A DNA stretch of 64,000 nucleotides from Lanius collurio (taxonomy: Eukaryota > Chordata > Aves > Passeriformes > Laniidae), in contig JACBWW010000003.1 of the NCBI GenBank assembly GCA_020086605.1, positions 8,917,870 to 8,981,869 on the forward strand, read 5' to 3'. Each line of letters begins with the position of its first letter. Position 1 is the first letter of the stretch. The position numbers and the translations under genes are program-made. The notes below the pieces were generated by a model, which saw only the letters and a list, made by a program, of their open reading frames with translations, made no database searches and had not been told where the DNA came from. This document shows, piece after piece, positions 12,448-26,400 of this stretch.

Positions 12448-15400
12448 GCACAACAACAATAATAAAACTACCTTTCAGCAACAATTAAAAGTGGAAACAA
12501 AGTTTTACACCAAATACACCACTACATTTTGTTTGGCATCCTGGATGAAAAATGGCTACCTCTTAAATTGAGTACCATGACATATTTTAGGAGGGAACAA
12601 GTAATGCTTTCATCAGTTGTTTTCTTAGTATTTAAAAAATTTCTTCTCCAAGCCTGAGACACTACTTTTAGAGTTGTTATTTCATGACAGGGCTTGAAGA
12701 TTATAGCAGAAATAGGAGTGGATTCATCTAACATTTCTAAACCAATGAAGAAATTATTTAATTAGCATGGGCAAAAAATGCATTAACCAACCTTTGTTTC
12801 TTCTGGCATCAGAAATGTGTATTAGTCCCCCTGATAAATTATGACATTATTGTCTACTACCAAATAAATTTGGCAGTGGAAAAAAGGTTTTGGAGATACT
12901 AAGTTTAACATTACCTTTGAAAATAACTAGATAGCTACAAAGGAGAAGTCATTAATGAATGCCTTGAAGGGCATCAGTGCAGGAGTAGAGTCTGTGCGAA
13001 CACAGAATGCCTGTGGGAGGCTGACATGGAGAGAACCCAGCTCCACCTTCACTGGTGTCTCATGCCAGATTAGAGAGCAGGTAATTTACACCTAGCTCAA
13101 GGTGTCTCTTGCACAGATTTTCTTGGCCACAAGAAGATGTGAACAGAGGGGAACAAGGTCAGAATTCAAAAATATTGATAAATTTGAGATAGGGATGACT
13201 TTCATCACAGCAATAAAAGAAAGGTGGTACAGCTGGACAGGAGCCACTGAGTACTGTCACTGCACAGGGAAGGACCAGAGGATGTTTGGAGACTGCAGGT
13301 CCAACAGTGCTGCAGTAACATCCCAAGGATATGAAGCAATGGAAGAGCCTGCTTGGATGGCTGTGGAGCTAGAACAGCTGAAGGTCTTCAGGTGAGGCAG
13401 TTTATTTTTATGTGTAATTTTCCCTGGCCTTGATGCAAGACCTAGATTCGCTGACCTCTTTAGGTCTTTTACTGCCTTATAGCTACATGAATGACACATC
13501 CTGTGATTAAATCACAAAGTTTGCTGCCTGAGGATGAAGTGGTGGTATTGTGATCACAGAGTTTTTCAAAGAGTCAATAAAAAATGAAACATAAGGAAAT
13601 GGTCTCTAGTCCTGGTTAATTTGACAAATGCAGAAAACTGAGTGATTACATGATTAGGTACCAAAATTTTTAATGAGTTAAGTCATGAGTGGATCACAAT
13701 TTATTAAAGTTGAAACATTGGATAGGCAGCCTGGTTTGCATTGATGGCTTGTACACTGGTTAAAACCACTTTCTTATATGGTATCCTTAGTTCTGCAGGA
13801 AAGGCTTGATGCAATGTGCTAAAGTGAGGTGAACCACAGCAAATTTTTCCTTGATCCTGACTTGTACAGTCACTCACCTCTGACAAACCCTGCCCCATGT
13901 CTGCGTCCATCAGATGACCTAAGACAGGGGGACAAGGTGGGGCAGAAGAGATAAGATGCTTTCAAATAGTCATTTGGGACATGCCAAACACAGTTTTGGA
14001 GGGCTGCATTGCAATAACGTGCAGCTTTGACAAGGGAGGTCCATGCCCCATATGTCCAGCTTCTGGAGTGGGAAGCACCCCACTGCCTCCAGCCATCGGG
14101 GCTGTGGAGGCACAGATGAAATGTGGTGTGTGTGAGACAGCCAGTATATGTTAAGGATCCTGGTATTGACGATGCCCAGTTTTTCAAGATTCAACTGGAC
14201 AAAGCCATCAGCAAATAAGTCTGACCTCAGGGCTGTGAGCAGGAGGTTGGGCTGAGATCTTCTGAATGGTGCTGTGAGCCTGTGGCCAAGTGCTGGGCTG
14301 CTCTGCAACTACCTCCAGATAACATTGTTTCTATACCTTATCTTCCTCTCCTATCATTTCCTTTTTGCTTTCTTGATCACTTTTTTAACTTCCCTCTTAC
14401 ATAATTTTCTCCACCCCCTCCTATCTCCACTCAGATAAACCACCTGCCCCAAATCACTTTTTCCTCACTGCTCCCAGTTTTGCTGTATCCCACCTCAACT
14501 TTCCTATTGGTGACACCCTCAGCCTTGAAGCGCATTACCAAAGTGGATCCCCAGGTCTTGTTGGCCTTGGGAGGTACAGTGTGGTCAAAAGTTGCCAGCA
14601 CAACCTTCAGCTGTCATGTCTTCCCCTTGTTCACACAACTTCCCCTCAGCCCCCCGAGAAACCCAATTTCTCCCACCGTCATCTGTCACCATCAGCAATT
14701 TCTCCATGTCCTGCTGAGAGAGATGGCAGCAGCTCATGCCTGGGACCAGCTGTCTACCTGCACTCCTTAGACATCATCTCATTTCCTCCCTCCAGCTTGC
14801 TCTGTAAGTCATCTGCCCCGTCTTCCTCTCCCCACATTATACTCTTATTATTCAATGCAGTTTTATTCACAGAATACTCAGCATGTGCAGTAAGACATTG
14901 TTAACAAATATTTAAAGATGTGGAAGAAGGAAGGACATTATAGTTGCCAGATACTCTACATATCTTGTGTACTGTGGACATTTCAATTGGAAAAAAAACC
15001 CCACCATCCTCTTAATACTAAATTTCAGTCTCAGTGGTCATATCTACGTGAGCATGTAACACTCACAGCAAAAACATCTCCCAAAGCTAGAAGGCTGCAG
15101 AATCTGAAAAACAGTCAGCATCACTTCAGCAAGACTTGAAAATCATTAAATATTTGAACTAGTTTCTCAGAGGATTTTAATTATATTTAAAGAACAATTC
15201 TTCTTTTGCACATGACAACAAGAATAGTGTCTTCTGTGTCAGTAAATATGTGTCCAGGCTATATTTGAAGTCAATTATGCATATTTTAGAAACTAAAATA
15301 AATTACTTCTGTGTTTTACAGTTGTTAGCATCACAATACTGATGAAAAAAAACCCCATCCGTAATTAGATCTTTTACCTTCCCTCTAATGGGATCACGTC

Positions 15401-18400
15401 ACCAAATGTTAATTTTGGATATATTGCCAATACAAAACTTAAGTGCACCTCACTGTTTTTTCAGCAGCACATTAACCATGTATCTTCTCATCTTTACTTG
15501 CAGTGACTGGGGATTTTTGTCTAAAAAATCCCTACTGTAGGCAAGAGCCATAAACTAAGGTGCTTACAACAAATTATTTTTCTCTTGCAAGTGCACTTGG
15601 GATGAGAATCAATGTTATTTGTAATCAGGAAGCCAGTCAAAAACTCCCAAGCCACTTCAGTTTTCAGTGTAGTTTAAATGGCTTAATAAATAGTAGGATA
15701 CAATTGCTGGTGCTGAAAAATGGAAACCCCCTCTCCTGTGGGAACTTAATTAATGAAGATTAAAAAAACCCTACAACCCCCTCCTAATTTGACAGCTCTC
15801 TGGCAGGCTTTGCAGGGCTGACTACGTAAGAACTGTTTGACCTTGTAAACTCAGCAGACTCAAAATGCATCTGAGAGACAGGGTAGGTACCAAGCCTCAT
15901 CCTCACACTTCCTTAAAATGTCTCTGTTCAAAGTTACATGTTCAAGTACATATAAACCTTCATTAAAAAAAAAAAAAAAAAGAAGTAGATTTTGGCCAAG
16001 TTAATTTTTTTACTGAATGGTAACCAAAATATCTATTTTGTGTCAGTACCTTTCTTTAACTACATCTATGCAATGTTGCATGATTTTAGATTTCTTTAAG
16101 ACAAGAATTGTTCTCCTTTAGACATTTTGATTTAAGGCATGCAGTAGCCTTCCTTAAACCAGGAAAGTCAGATCAACTCCTAAGTGCTTTACACAGCTTT
16201 ACATTTCAGCAGCAAGATGCCAGAGCAGCTTTGCTTGGCACGCTGATTAACTCCTGTGTCAGGGAACAACAAGGACAGACCACAAAAGCTTTAGATAAAT
16301 ACAAGCAGAAAGCTGTTAAATGTGTTCCAGTGGATATTTACTTACTTGTGTCAGACACCTATAAGGCAAGGCATACTCAACTGTAAAAATCAGCAGCTCC
16401 AACAGATGAGTGGCGTGTCACTGGGTATCACAGAACAGAGATGTTATGGAGAAGGGTAAACACACCATATGTTTTAGAGGAGGGTCTAAAACACTACCGT
16501 GCTGAAATGTCCCAAAAGCATTAATCATCAGCTAAGGTTTAGGATCCAAAGTGCTTCTCATCTAAACTCATTCCTGCTAATTGAACTGAAAAAGGGGACA
16601 GAATCCATGAGGCAAGCACCTACCACTCTTGTGACAAAAGAAAGGAGCTATTAATTTTCTGCTAGTAATGGACAAAGGAATAAGTTTCTATGCTCCCAAC
16701 TATCAAATCAATCATGTACAAAAAGAGGCCAGCAATTCTTTTTCTCAGGAATTTATTCTCTTCTGAGACTGTCATCCCAGGCCTTGGCAGAAGCTCAGAG
16801 GGATCTAGGACAACCCATCACCTCCCAGGGACATGGATGAGAAAAACGCCATCAAACTTTCTTCCCAGTATGGCAGCAGATATTGCAGCAGTTCAGGCAC
16901 ACAAGTAGCTCATTTATAGGCTGCTGATCAACATGAATTAATGGTGATTTTGGAAGACTGTTTTCTTTCAAACCCAGGGGTAAAACAGTCTGTACCTGCT
17001 GATGAAAAATATTTAAAGTAATAGCAATAAAAACACATGGATTTTGTAGCCAGAATGAGTTGCCCTCAGTACTGATACCAAATTTTCATACACAAAAGGC
17101 TTTTTTTGCAAACATTTTTTGCCATATCAGAAGTTGATATCCTCATGAAACCAAGGGAAGCAGTGAGGTTGCTGACATTTGTGCAAGACAGATTCTGATG
17201 TCTGTTCCACATTGTGTATGTCCTAGAGAAGGTAAAAAACAGCACCATGGTTATGCAGCTCTGTCCACGTTTCTGCAGGAAATTTCTCTGGCAGCCTTGG
17301 AAAGTACTTATTTTACAATATTTCTGAGGGCTTTGCTATTGCAGCTGATGATCTTCTGATCAGTTTTAAATTAGTAGAATTATAAAGCTAGAAGTTCTTC
17401 CCCTGTTAAACATGGCAGTTAATAATATGGTATGTGCTGACAAATTTTGCAAGGGTAATTTTGGATGAAAGATAATTCACCTGCATTCAGAGGTTGTTTA
17501 ACAACTTTCCCTCTGATTATTAAAATTAACTTTTCTTTAAATTCTACTTAAATATTTTCCAGTGACTTTCTACTGGATCTTGTGCATATGAATCCCCCCA
17601 GCATTTCTCTGCCTTTGTTTATTAGTTTCTTCAGCAAAAAGATGATCCTGTTTTAGTCCCTGGCTGTTGTTTATAAACATTCTGCAAATATTTCATTTAC
17701 AACACACTTCCCTTTCATTTATTGCCACTTACCATTTGTTTGGTATTGGCACTGTTGGCTGTGGGTGTGGGATGTGTTAGTTTCAGATTACTTTCTTAAG
17801 AGTAGTCTGTCTCTTCCAGGACTTCTCAGGTCCAAAAGCAGTTTGCAACTGATACAGTGGAAGCTGAAAGGGTGGGTGTGCACGCACTGGCTTTCCATAA
17901 CAGACATTCTGTTGTGCAATTATAGCAAAAGGTCTCTGGGTTTAAAATTCTTGGCAACCTGTGCAGCTGAATACACATTGAGAACAGCTGCTCAGGAGAG
18001 ACTGAGTAATTGCTGAGGCTGGTGCCTACAAAGCAGAGGAGAAGTGGGGTATGGAGATGTGCGTGGGCAAGTCCCACATATTTCCAGATTTTGTTGCAGG
18101 GCTGCGTATCCCGGTGAGTGCAAAGATGTGTTGGGTGGTTTTGCATATTTCTCTGACACCGTTCTGTTGCACTGACCTTGTGCTGCCCTGTGGGTGCTTT
18201 ACCTATAAATATGAGTTTAGCAAATGGAAGTCTAGGCACTAAGGTCAAAGGCAGTATGAACAAGAGAGTAAAAGTCATCAATGAAACAAAGACAGGCTGT
18301 AGCTATGGGGAGATGATGACTTCGCAAACTGAAGTCAATTTTTATTTTATCAGAGCTTTTGTCTATGCAGCACAGAGCATTTGTGGACTGAGGGAGCACG

Positions 18401-20940
18401 ACATCTGGCCTGAGCCACAGTATGGATCAATATGATCCTAACATGCTGCTTCAAATGTCTCAGCTGTTGCAGATACCTCCTCATTCTGTACACTGAAGAT
18501 ATAGCCTTAGTTTTTCATGCTGCCACAATACTCCTGGAGACATATGCTTTCAGAACATATGTGTCTAGTGTTCTCTCTAACCCCCATTTGAGTGTACAGA
18601 AGTGGGGCTGACTAATTTCAGTAACTGCTGCAACCTTCTGCACAAACATGTTTCAGTGAAACATCGATTTACATTTGCCAAACACTCTGCTCCTGTGCTC
18701 TAACAGCAAAGCTAAGGAATTCTTACAAGTGCTTAATCATAACATGGTAGGGCATTCCCAGGTACTACTTTGGAAAATAGACATAACACATCAGCCACAA
18801 TTGTAAAAAAAAATATTAAAATGTATGGTACAAAACTAATCAGATGCCTGTTCAATAATTTGTATGTATGGTAAAATGGTAGTGTAGAGTTTTCATTTCT
18901 TATAACTGCCAGGCAGAAGTTGAGGTGAAACGGTTAATCTGAGTGAACCCCTTAGTAATGAACCCATTGCCATACTCTTTTTTATAATGCTGTCCCCTGA
19001 TAACCTTCAATTTCTGTGTATTTATGCAATGCCTATCTAGAGACTAAGAGGGTGAGAGGAGTTTGAATTTAATCTTTTCTCTTTGATCTTCTTTGTGAAA
19101 GAAGCAAAAGCATGGAGCTCTACACCCAGACTGGTGGCCTCCAAGGATCCTGGAGCCAGGGGCAGTATGAACACCAGCAGGAGACCAAACACTTCACCTT
19201 CCCACACACTCCCTCTTCCCTCTGCCTTGCAGAAAAATACAGCATCACAGATAAGAGCAAGTGACTGCTGGCTGTGTGGCTTCATGGTGGAAATCAATAG
19301 GAGTAAAAGATGCAGGTGAAAAAAAGAAATGTGTTGGTGAAAATAGCTTTAGTAAGGTATTTACTAATTGAAAAAAACAGATGACTGCATTTCAGGAAAT
19401 TTGCAGGGGACTGTACAAGAGCTAAAAGCTACGGTGATTTTCTTTAATAGTCATAACGTTTTCTCCCTACTGGCTAAGAATTGCATTAAGAACTATTTCA
19501 TAGCTTGTATATTTGATATATGGTCATTTAAACTAGCATACATGTTCTCTCGAATTTTGTGATGATACACTAAAATATTTTGCAGCTACACTAGAAAAAA
19601 GGTACATGTTTTGAACTAATAGGCTATTTCTGCTTTACTGGCACAATGGAGAAAGACTAAAAGTTATTAACTCTAATAGTTACTATGGTTTCATGTGTAT
19701 GCTCTTTATGGTTATTGTGCAATGTAACACATTTTTATTACTATGCTTGCAGTACACAACACTACATAGCCAGTGTAGCTATCACAAATTCTTCCTCTGT
19801 GTTATTCAGGATCAGTGCCTGCAGGCTGACCTACCAGGATGAATTCCAGACAAGTCAGCAGTTAAATATCTGGGAAGAACCGTCCAGTCAGCAGTAGTTC
19901 AGTTAAGTCTGAAAGCAGGACTTTTGCCATGACCTACTGATTCTGTGGAAATACCCATAGGCTTTGAAAGCCATGTCTTCAGTTCTCAGGCATATCCACA
20001 AGGCATACCCAACCCAACAGCTCATTCCTCTGCCTGCTGTAGCCCCTTCATCACTATGTTAATCTAACAAAAAATTTGTGTTGAATCTGTTTCCTGTTCA
20101 CATACAAAGACTTTGAGTTATTTGGCTTCAGTCAGAGTTAGTATTATCCTCTTAGGGGCTAAGTGAATTTGTTATGAGTCATAGTTTGTTCACATATAGC
20201 ATTGGAAAGAAAATCACTAAAAGTCCAGCCAAATTTGCTGGTTATTGGGAAAAGTTTGTTAACTTGTGAGCATTGTTGGGAAGCTGACTTCCCTTTTTAT
20301 AGTGTGTCACTGTAGCTATGTAAAAAGTGATGCATGATGTACACAAAAGCACTATGAAATCTTATACCTGCTCTTTGTAAAGATCAGCTGAACAATTTGG
20401 GTTAGGAATAGAGAAAAAACATTGATACTGTTCAGGAAAAAAACAGAGAAACTGCGCTTCCAGCTACCATTCACCTATTTTTTTCATTCAGGATAAAATG
20501 CCTGTCATTGCAACACTACAGTGTAGAGGGAAGCATTAGATAACCACAAAACAGTTCTGAAGCAAAGACATAATTCACAGGACTGATTTTTATGTGATCA
20601 GTCCCCCTCAAAATGGAGCATCAGCAGATCTGAGGCAGCAGACATCACTGTGTAGGGCTGATGCGATCCTTCCTGCTGTCATTAGGTTCAAGCCTTCTTC
20701 TGAATGTCATAAATTCTAAAGAAAAAATCAAAGGGAAGAAGTTTTTCCATTTCCAGAGAAGAAGAGAACTTAGGATTTCTGTATTTCTATATGAAGTAAG
20801 AAGCCTTGCTTTACTTCTTTAGGGATTGCCATAAAATTTCCACTGCCCTGTGCATCCTTCAAGACACCCATGTTCCATGGCCAACACATGTGACTAGGAA
20901 ATCTCAGTGGAACCACAACAATGAAGATTAAACAATTAAA
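12448..20940. other. Intergenic DNA, no supported gene
   Basis: No coding exon is recognised. Visible structure includes a pyrimidine-rich stretch at about 14,330-14,480 and an A17 run at 15,965-15,981. Around 14,220-14,260 a phrase resembles the 3' end of an old CR1 (gctgtgagcaggaggttggg), but it is too short and diverged to call. A 92-codon open frame at 16,108-16,386 has no recognisable domain and no splice context. Confidence 0.5.
15965..15981 (+). repeat. Poly(A) run
   Basis: A homopolymer of about 17 A residues. It could be a simple repeat or the tail of a decayed retroposed sequence; no parent element is recognisable upstream. Confidence 0.7.
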
Positions 20941-20941
20941 T

Positions 20942-20994
20942 GACAAGATGAGGATTATTTATAACTTTAAATTATAAATAATCCTCATCTTGTC
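20942..20994. repeat. Perfect 23-bp inverted repeat with 7-base loop
   Basis: The left arm (20,942-20,964) and right arm (20,972-20,994) are exact reverse complements over 23 bases. They are separated by the 7-base loop ctttaaa. Neither flank extends the pairing. The arms are not a simple repeat: they contain the mixed word gatgaggattattt. As RNA it would form a short uninterrupted hairpin, shorter than a typical animal pre-miRNA. It could also be a small template-switch inversion or a foldback element remnant. Function is unknown. Confidence 0.9.
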
Positions 20995-22409
20995 TACCAC
21001 AAGTTCTTACAGAAAAAGGAAAGACTTAAAGTATTTAATCTAGTTTTCCTACTTTATTTTACTGTATACTCCTTGAATTTGATTAGAAATAGGTAATAAA
21101 CTTTTCTTTTCCTTTAGTTCATAGGCTTTTACTTGCAGTGCTACTTTTTTTAAACAGATGTGCATAAATCTTCTGTTTCTGGAGTCAAGTGATTTATCCA
21201 AGATTCTCAATTTGGGTTTGTAAGCTCTGTGACTGTGATGAAAATCAGAGAATATTGACAAGTAATTCAAAGCCTAAAGAGATAAATAAGGAAAATGAAA
21301 GGATAAGAAATGGTTTTCAAGAGGCTTAATCCACGATTAGTGAATAGGCAGTGTTTGGTTGTGACACAACAAAACAGCCACTTCATGAAAGCTGTGGTTG
21401 ACAGAGCTCCATTTTCCTAAAAGCATAATATTTTTTCAAAGTCTTAAATTCTGGGGTTGTAAATTCTAGAAATGTCCTTTGAAATGTAACATTTATTCCT
21501 TATGGAGAATCTTCCTTTTTGGAGTTTTCATTGAAACACCTGAAGACAAGAAGAGTTCTTACATACATCATGTCTCAAAGAGGCATCAAGGACCCAAGGA
21601 AGACAGAAAGACATACAGGGACACAAGGATTTTTGGAATAGGTAAAGTTGGACCTAAGAATTCTACTAATACTTTCCAAGTCTCAGGATAGCAGATAATG
21701 AGAGATCCATTTATATTTATTAAAAAGGTTACCGAATTACTGGTCTTCCAGAGTAGAGAGAAAATAGAAAAGTTTACAAGTTTTCTATTTCTTAGTTCTT
21801 CACTAAGTTCTGAAGTTCTAGAGGTAATAGCTTTAAAAATAATAATGTCAATACTAATAATTTTAATAGCTACTAAGAATATTATTTACAGAAACCTGAA
21901 AATAAGTTGTCACAGGCCATGGAAGTTCAGGTAGTAGCAGAAAGACAAATAGTTGTATCACTGAAATAATTAATAAACATACAAGTGCTGAATATTGCCA
22001 CTGGCTACCTAGGCAGGGAAACTTGTCTCTTAACAGTTCTGCACGGAAGTAGCAACAGGACAAGTCAGAGCAGAAGACAGAGAAGAGTGGGAAAACCAGT
22101 TTCTTGGGGTGTGTGTTAGTCTGTTTCAAATTTACACTGAGACTGTTCACAGCCTTCAGCATTGGTGGATGAAGAATTCATTAACACATACAGCATACAA
22201 CTGCTGCTGCTCATGAAGGATAAATGCTGAATACAGCAGGACATGTGCCCAGTAAAGCAATTAACTGTATTTTTTGTTGATCACTCAATTGTAGACTGGC
22301 ACCAGGCGGACCAAAAAGACAGAACCTGGCAGATATGACAAAAAGTTTATGGGATAAAAATTCTAATTCTTTACTCTCAAGTAAATTCTCTCTAATACAT
22401 GTATTTGTA
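20995..22409. other. Intergenic DNA, no supported gene
   Basis: Only short chance open frames are present, the longest about 99 codons on the minus strand near 22 kb. No repeat family or gene is recognised. Confidence 0.5.
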
Positions 22410-22485
22410 CATCTTGACCAGCTTGAGTGGGGAGCTTGGACATGGTGACCCCCAGAGGTCACTTCCAACCCCAACTGTCATCTCA
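22410..22485 (+). mobile_element. CR1 LINE 3'-end fragment
   Basis: The phrase gcttggacatggtgaccccc followed by cagaggtcacttccaacccc matches the conserved 3' terminus of avian CR1 retrotransposons (established family knowledge: a 'TTGGACTAGATGA..CCAGAGGTCCCTTCCAACC' type ending). It is oriented on the plus strand. Only the terminal part is recognisable, consistent with the 5' truncation typical of CR1. Confidence 0.65.
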
Positions 22486-23088
22486 GAGCGTTTCCCTTCA
22501 GTGACAAGAGGCAGGAACTTCTACCCCCAGTGAAGCCCTTGGAGGAGCTGAGTTGGGGTGCTCCCTCCATTGGCACTCAGGAGCTCACTAGGGCTCCCCT
22601 GCTGTACCGTGGGGCTGCCTGTTTTCCAGGTTTCCGTCTTCAGTACACTGGCCCCTCATCACACACTGACCCTGAGATCCAAACCCATTTCCACCACTCC
22701 TTGCTCCTCTATCTGGCTGTGCAGGGCTGTGTAGGATCCTTGATGCCTGCCCCGGGACCAGGCATACCACCAGAGAGCCAGGGATTTCAGCAGTGCAGAA
22801 CATTGCTCAGATTTCCCGACCAGCTCCTGAAGGCACGTGCCCTGTGCTTACCCAGCTGGTGTCTGGTGAAGAGCACGGTGCTTTATAGGGCCTTGGAGGC
22901 TCCAGCTCTTCTCTCAGGTCCCCCCGACAGCTCACCACAGTGAGTGTCTCACCCCAGGTTGCTTGAAAGCTGGGGAGGTGCTGAGGAGATCCATGTGGGC
23001 TTCCACCACAGCTCCCTGGGCTTTGCTCTGCTCTTCTTTTCTCAGCACTAGAAAAGCTCCAGCACTTTTCATGTCTCTCTTGGCAGGA

Positions 23089-23412
23089 CATGGCATCAGC
23101 ACTATCGAGCCAGACCTGCAGGAGAGCAGCTCTGCTGTGAGGGACAGCGGCATGAGCCAGCTGCCACAGGCAGGCCTGGAGGAGCCCATCTACCTGGAAC
23201 ATGTCAAGGACTCAGCCTATGTGCCCTTCTGCGTCCATGGGTCCTGCTCTGCCTGCATCCAGCTCTGGGCCAGGCAGAGTGCAATGTACCCGCTCTTCAG
23301 GGAGCCTTTCCACCAGCTCCTGTGCCCGGTGCCAGCAGATGGCCACTATAAAGAGTACAGGGTCCCCTCATACAACCACTGCCACAACACCAGGCCCAGA
23401 GGGGAGGCCTAG
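23089..23412 (+). pseudogene. TOPORS-like RING-finger pseudogene
   Basis: The frame ending at the TAG stop at 23,410-23,412 contains a degenerate RING domain of the Topors-like E3 ligase type, a family greatly multiplied in many birds. The diagnostic block is at about 23,179-23,364: AYV-x-FCVHGSCSACIQLWA, followed by YPLFREP and ADGHYKEYRV. The middle zinc ligands (C-x-H-x2-C-x2-C) survive. The first CPIC pair reads EPIY and the last CPLC pair reads YPLF, so four of the eight ligands are lost and the domain should not fold. An ATG at 23,090 directly follows a splice-acceptor-like tctcttggcag, but it is in another frame from the RING, suggesting a frameshift. Downstream Topors-like sequence is not recognisable. 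The wider open frame from 22,963 has no recognised content before this point. Confidence 0.65.
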
Positions 23413-26400
23413 TGCCCAGCTGGCCGTGAGGCTGCATTGGCAGAGCACAGTGGCAGAGTGCTGAGGCCAGATTGGTGTTTTGCTCGCTCTTGACCTTAGT
23501 AAACACCTAGAAGCTTTCCAGGGGCTGTTATTTTTCATTCCCCAACACCAGAGACCCACCCATTCTAGGCAATGCTTTCCAACACTGTGTGGCAGTGAGC
23601 TGCCCCAGGCTGTGTCCTGTGTATTTTGAAAATAGAGAACGACCATTAGGAGCAGTGAGGTTGCTCTTCTTCCCACCACCAGTGGAAACATACTGGGGGA
23701 GAGTACAGTGCATAGTTCTGACTGAATTTATCTGGCTCCTTTAATTCCCTAAAGGTGCAATTCCCATAACTATGAGTGCTCTGGGGTCCTCTGCATCCAA
23801 AGAGATAGAGCATTCCGTTGGGTTCTTCACTTCTTTACTTAGCTCCACTTCAGGGAACGGGCTATTTTGTATCTTGCAATATTTTTATGTTATCTCTAAT
23901 AGGTGTGGACACAAAATGCCATGGAGCTAAAACTGACACTAAGACAAGAATCAGGTTTACTTAAATATCCTAGAAACACTTTGGCATTTTAATTCTATCC
24001 CTAGAATCACTCTGAAATGGATGTGTAGTCCAAAGCAGTCACAGTATAACCCCTTTTTGCCACCACTCACCACAAATCAGAAGATGCTTATAATGCTTTT
24101 CACAGCTTGAAGGAATGGCCCCAAACCACACTTAGAATTTGTTGTGACAGACCAGGAGAGACAAAAAGCATGTCTCCAGCATCTTACTGCTGCTGGCTCC
24201 TCTCTGATGTCATTTTCTGACACTTGTTTTATAGCTGTTCAACACTTTTATTGCCCTACAATTCACAGGAAAGCTATTCCCTGTTGCTTGCTATAAATGC
24301 TGTAGGAAAGGGTGAGATGCTGGAGAAAGTCTCCAGAGGATTTCCTGCTGCCCAGCAGGACACCCACACAGATGTGACCAGCAGCATGGGGTATGGTCAC
24401 CCTGGGGTGCCTGGGCTTGAGCACCCCAAGGCGTTTGATGACTGCCCTGTCGTGGTTGCTGGGGAATAACCACAGGCAGAGGGCTTTGGCTTTGGTCTGT
24501 GCAAAGCAGACAAGTACAGCCATCACTTTTTTATTTATTGGAAATGTTTGTTTGCATTTTCATGGGAACAAAAGTGCAGATTTCTGCTGCACAAACTGCT
24601 TGCAGGAAAATCCAAAATCCCTACTTCAAATCTGAGGTTGCTGGAACTGATAGAAGGTCTTTGCACTTTACATCATGCAGAAGAAAAGCAGTGACATTTT
24701 TTTTTAGCCTTGGTCCCAGAAATGGGCAAACTATTGTGACTGAAGCTTTTGGAGTATGGGGGAAAATCAACTGATAACAGATGCTCATTGTGTAAAATTT
24801 AATTCCAAGTTGTTAAAGAACTGTAAGCACAACTTTTTCAGCTTTTATAGCTGGTGCTATCACTTTGTATTCATCAAACAATCATTGCTAATTCTGTGTG
24901 CCTTCTGTTCTCTCTGTATGCTTTTTGTTCTGTTCATATTTCTAACAACACACAATGCCATCAAATTTGAAGTGCAGCAGCTGGAGACAAAGAGAGCATG
25001 GTTAATGGAATGATTTTCATGCAAATACCATGCTCAGGAGCTAATTGTTAAGTTCACTTACCTGAAAGATGGAAAACTGCTTGGCAAACAAATGTCTTCA
25101 CCAGGCGAGTACATTTAAGGTAGAAATATCTCACTGCTCACAATTCTTTGACTTTCTCATCTGTTGTTCATGAGAAGAGATGGACTACACTGAAGAAAAG
25201 CATTAAATCAAAGTGACTGAAGTCCATAACTCATGCTCATGGGCAGCCCACAGATCCTTCTCCAGGCTCCTCTTTCACAATACCCCAGAGTCCCCAGCTG
25301 CTGCTGTTGTGTGACCTCTGGCACTGCCAGCAATGCCAAGGGTGAAGGAAGATGGGGAGGAAGAAGGAGCAGTACTACCAGCCCAGGACAGCTGACTCCT
25401 TGGCTGGCTGTGCTTGCCAGAACTATGACTTTTGATGGACCACAGCTGTAAGGGGCTTGTTATCTAGTGCTAACACCTCTGAGATCCCTGCTGGCTCACT
25501 TACAGAGCTAATGTTTTACAAAGAGAAGTCAGAGCCTACCAAAATCCACTTAATGAACTGGGGATAAATATGACTGGAAAATACCATGATGCTTGAGTCC
25601 TCCCCACGGCTTTTCCGACTAAGCTACCTGTCCTACACGGAGGCTGTTTTGGGTATGATACTGAAGAACCTCAGAGGGATTTTAGACATAATGACTGGTG
25701 TCTGAGAATGTCTGGACATCCAGGGAATTACAGACAACTAAAACCAGTTTTCTTGCTGAATAGGAGTTAATTTGTTTACACTGGGCATATCTGCATAAAA
25801 ATGAGTAGTTCCTGCAAGGGTAAATATCATGTACAGTTGAAGGAATACTCTGATATAACACCTGTTATATCAGGTTTTCTATGCAAACTCCAGGCGCAAT
25901 TACAGTAAAATCCAAATTTTAACAGAAGATATTTTATCAAAAATATGTGCCATATGAGCATACAGTTGCATGTGTTCATGCAGTTGCCTCTATTGAGTAG
26001 CAATGTCGGAAGAAATACTTGTATGATCCATTAACTGGGACAAAAATTAATATACATTTGTTTAGCATTGCACACTATCACAACACTCTTCTCAATACTG
26101 CTTTTGGTGTTTGGCTTCTCAGGGCCGCACTGGAAATGCAGCCCCAACAAACTAAAGATGTGAATTGAAAAGTCAAGAATTAAACTGCATTAAAAAATAT
26201 TATATGGACACTCCTAGCCAGAATTTCACTTTCCTTAATTCAATTTGCTTTAGTTCTCCTTGGAAATAAAATAAATTAAATTAAGGCCACTTCAGGGTTT
26301 TTTAAAAAATTCTGAATGAGAAGATCCAGACAAAAGTGTAAAGAAATTAAACCAACACACCTTAAAATACTCATTCACTTGCATTTTCTTGAGGTTGCAT

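Noticed and set aside
13102..13395. A 97-codon plus-strand frame
   Set aside because: No domain or family resemblance. The gtgagg after its last codons looks like a donor, but there is no convincing acceptor or upstream exon.
16108..16386. A 92-codon frame with a Gln/Lys-rich translation
   Set aside because: Superficially protein-like but unrecognised, without splice context or neighbouring exons. Not enough for a gene call.
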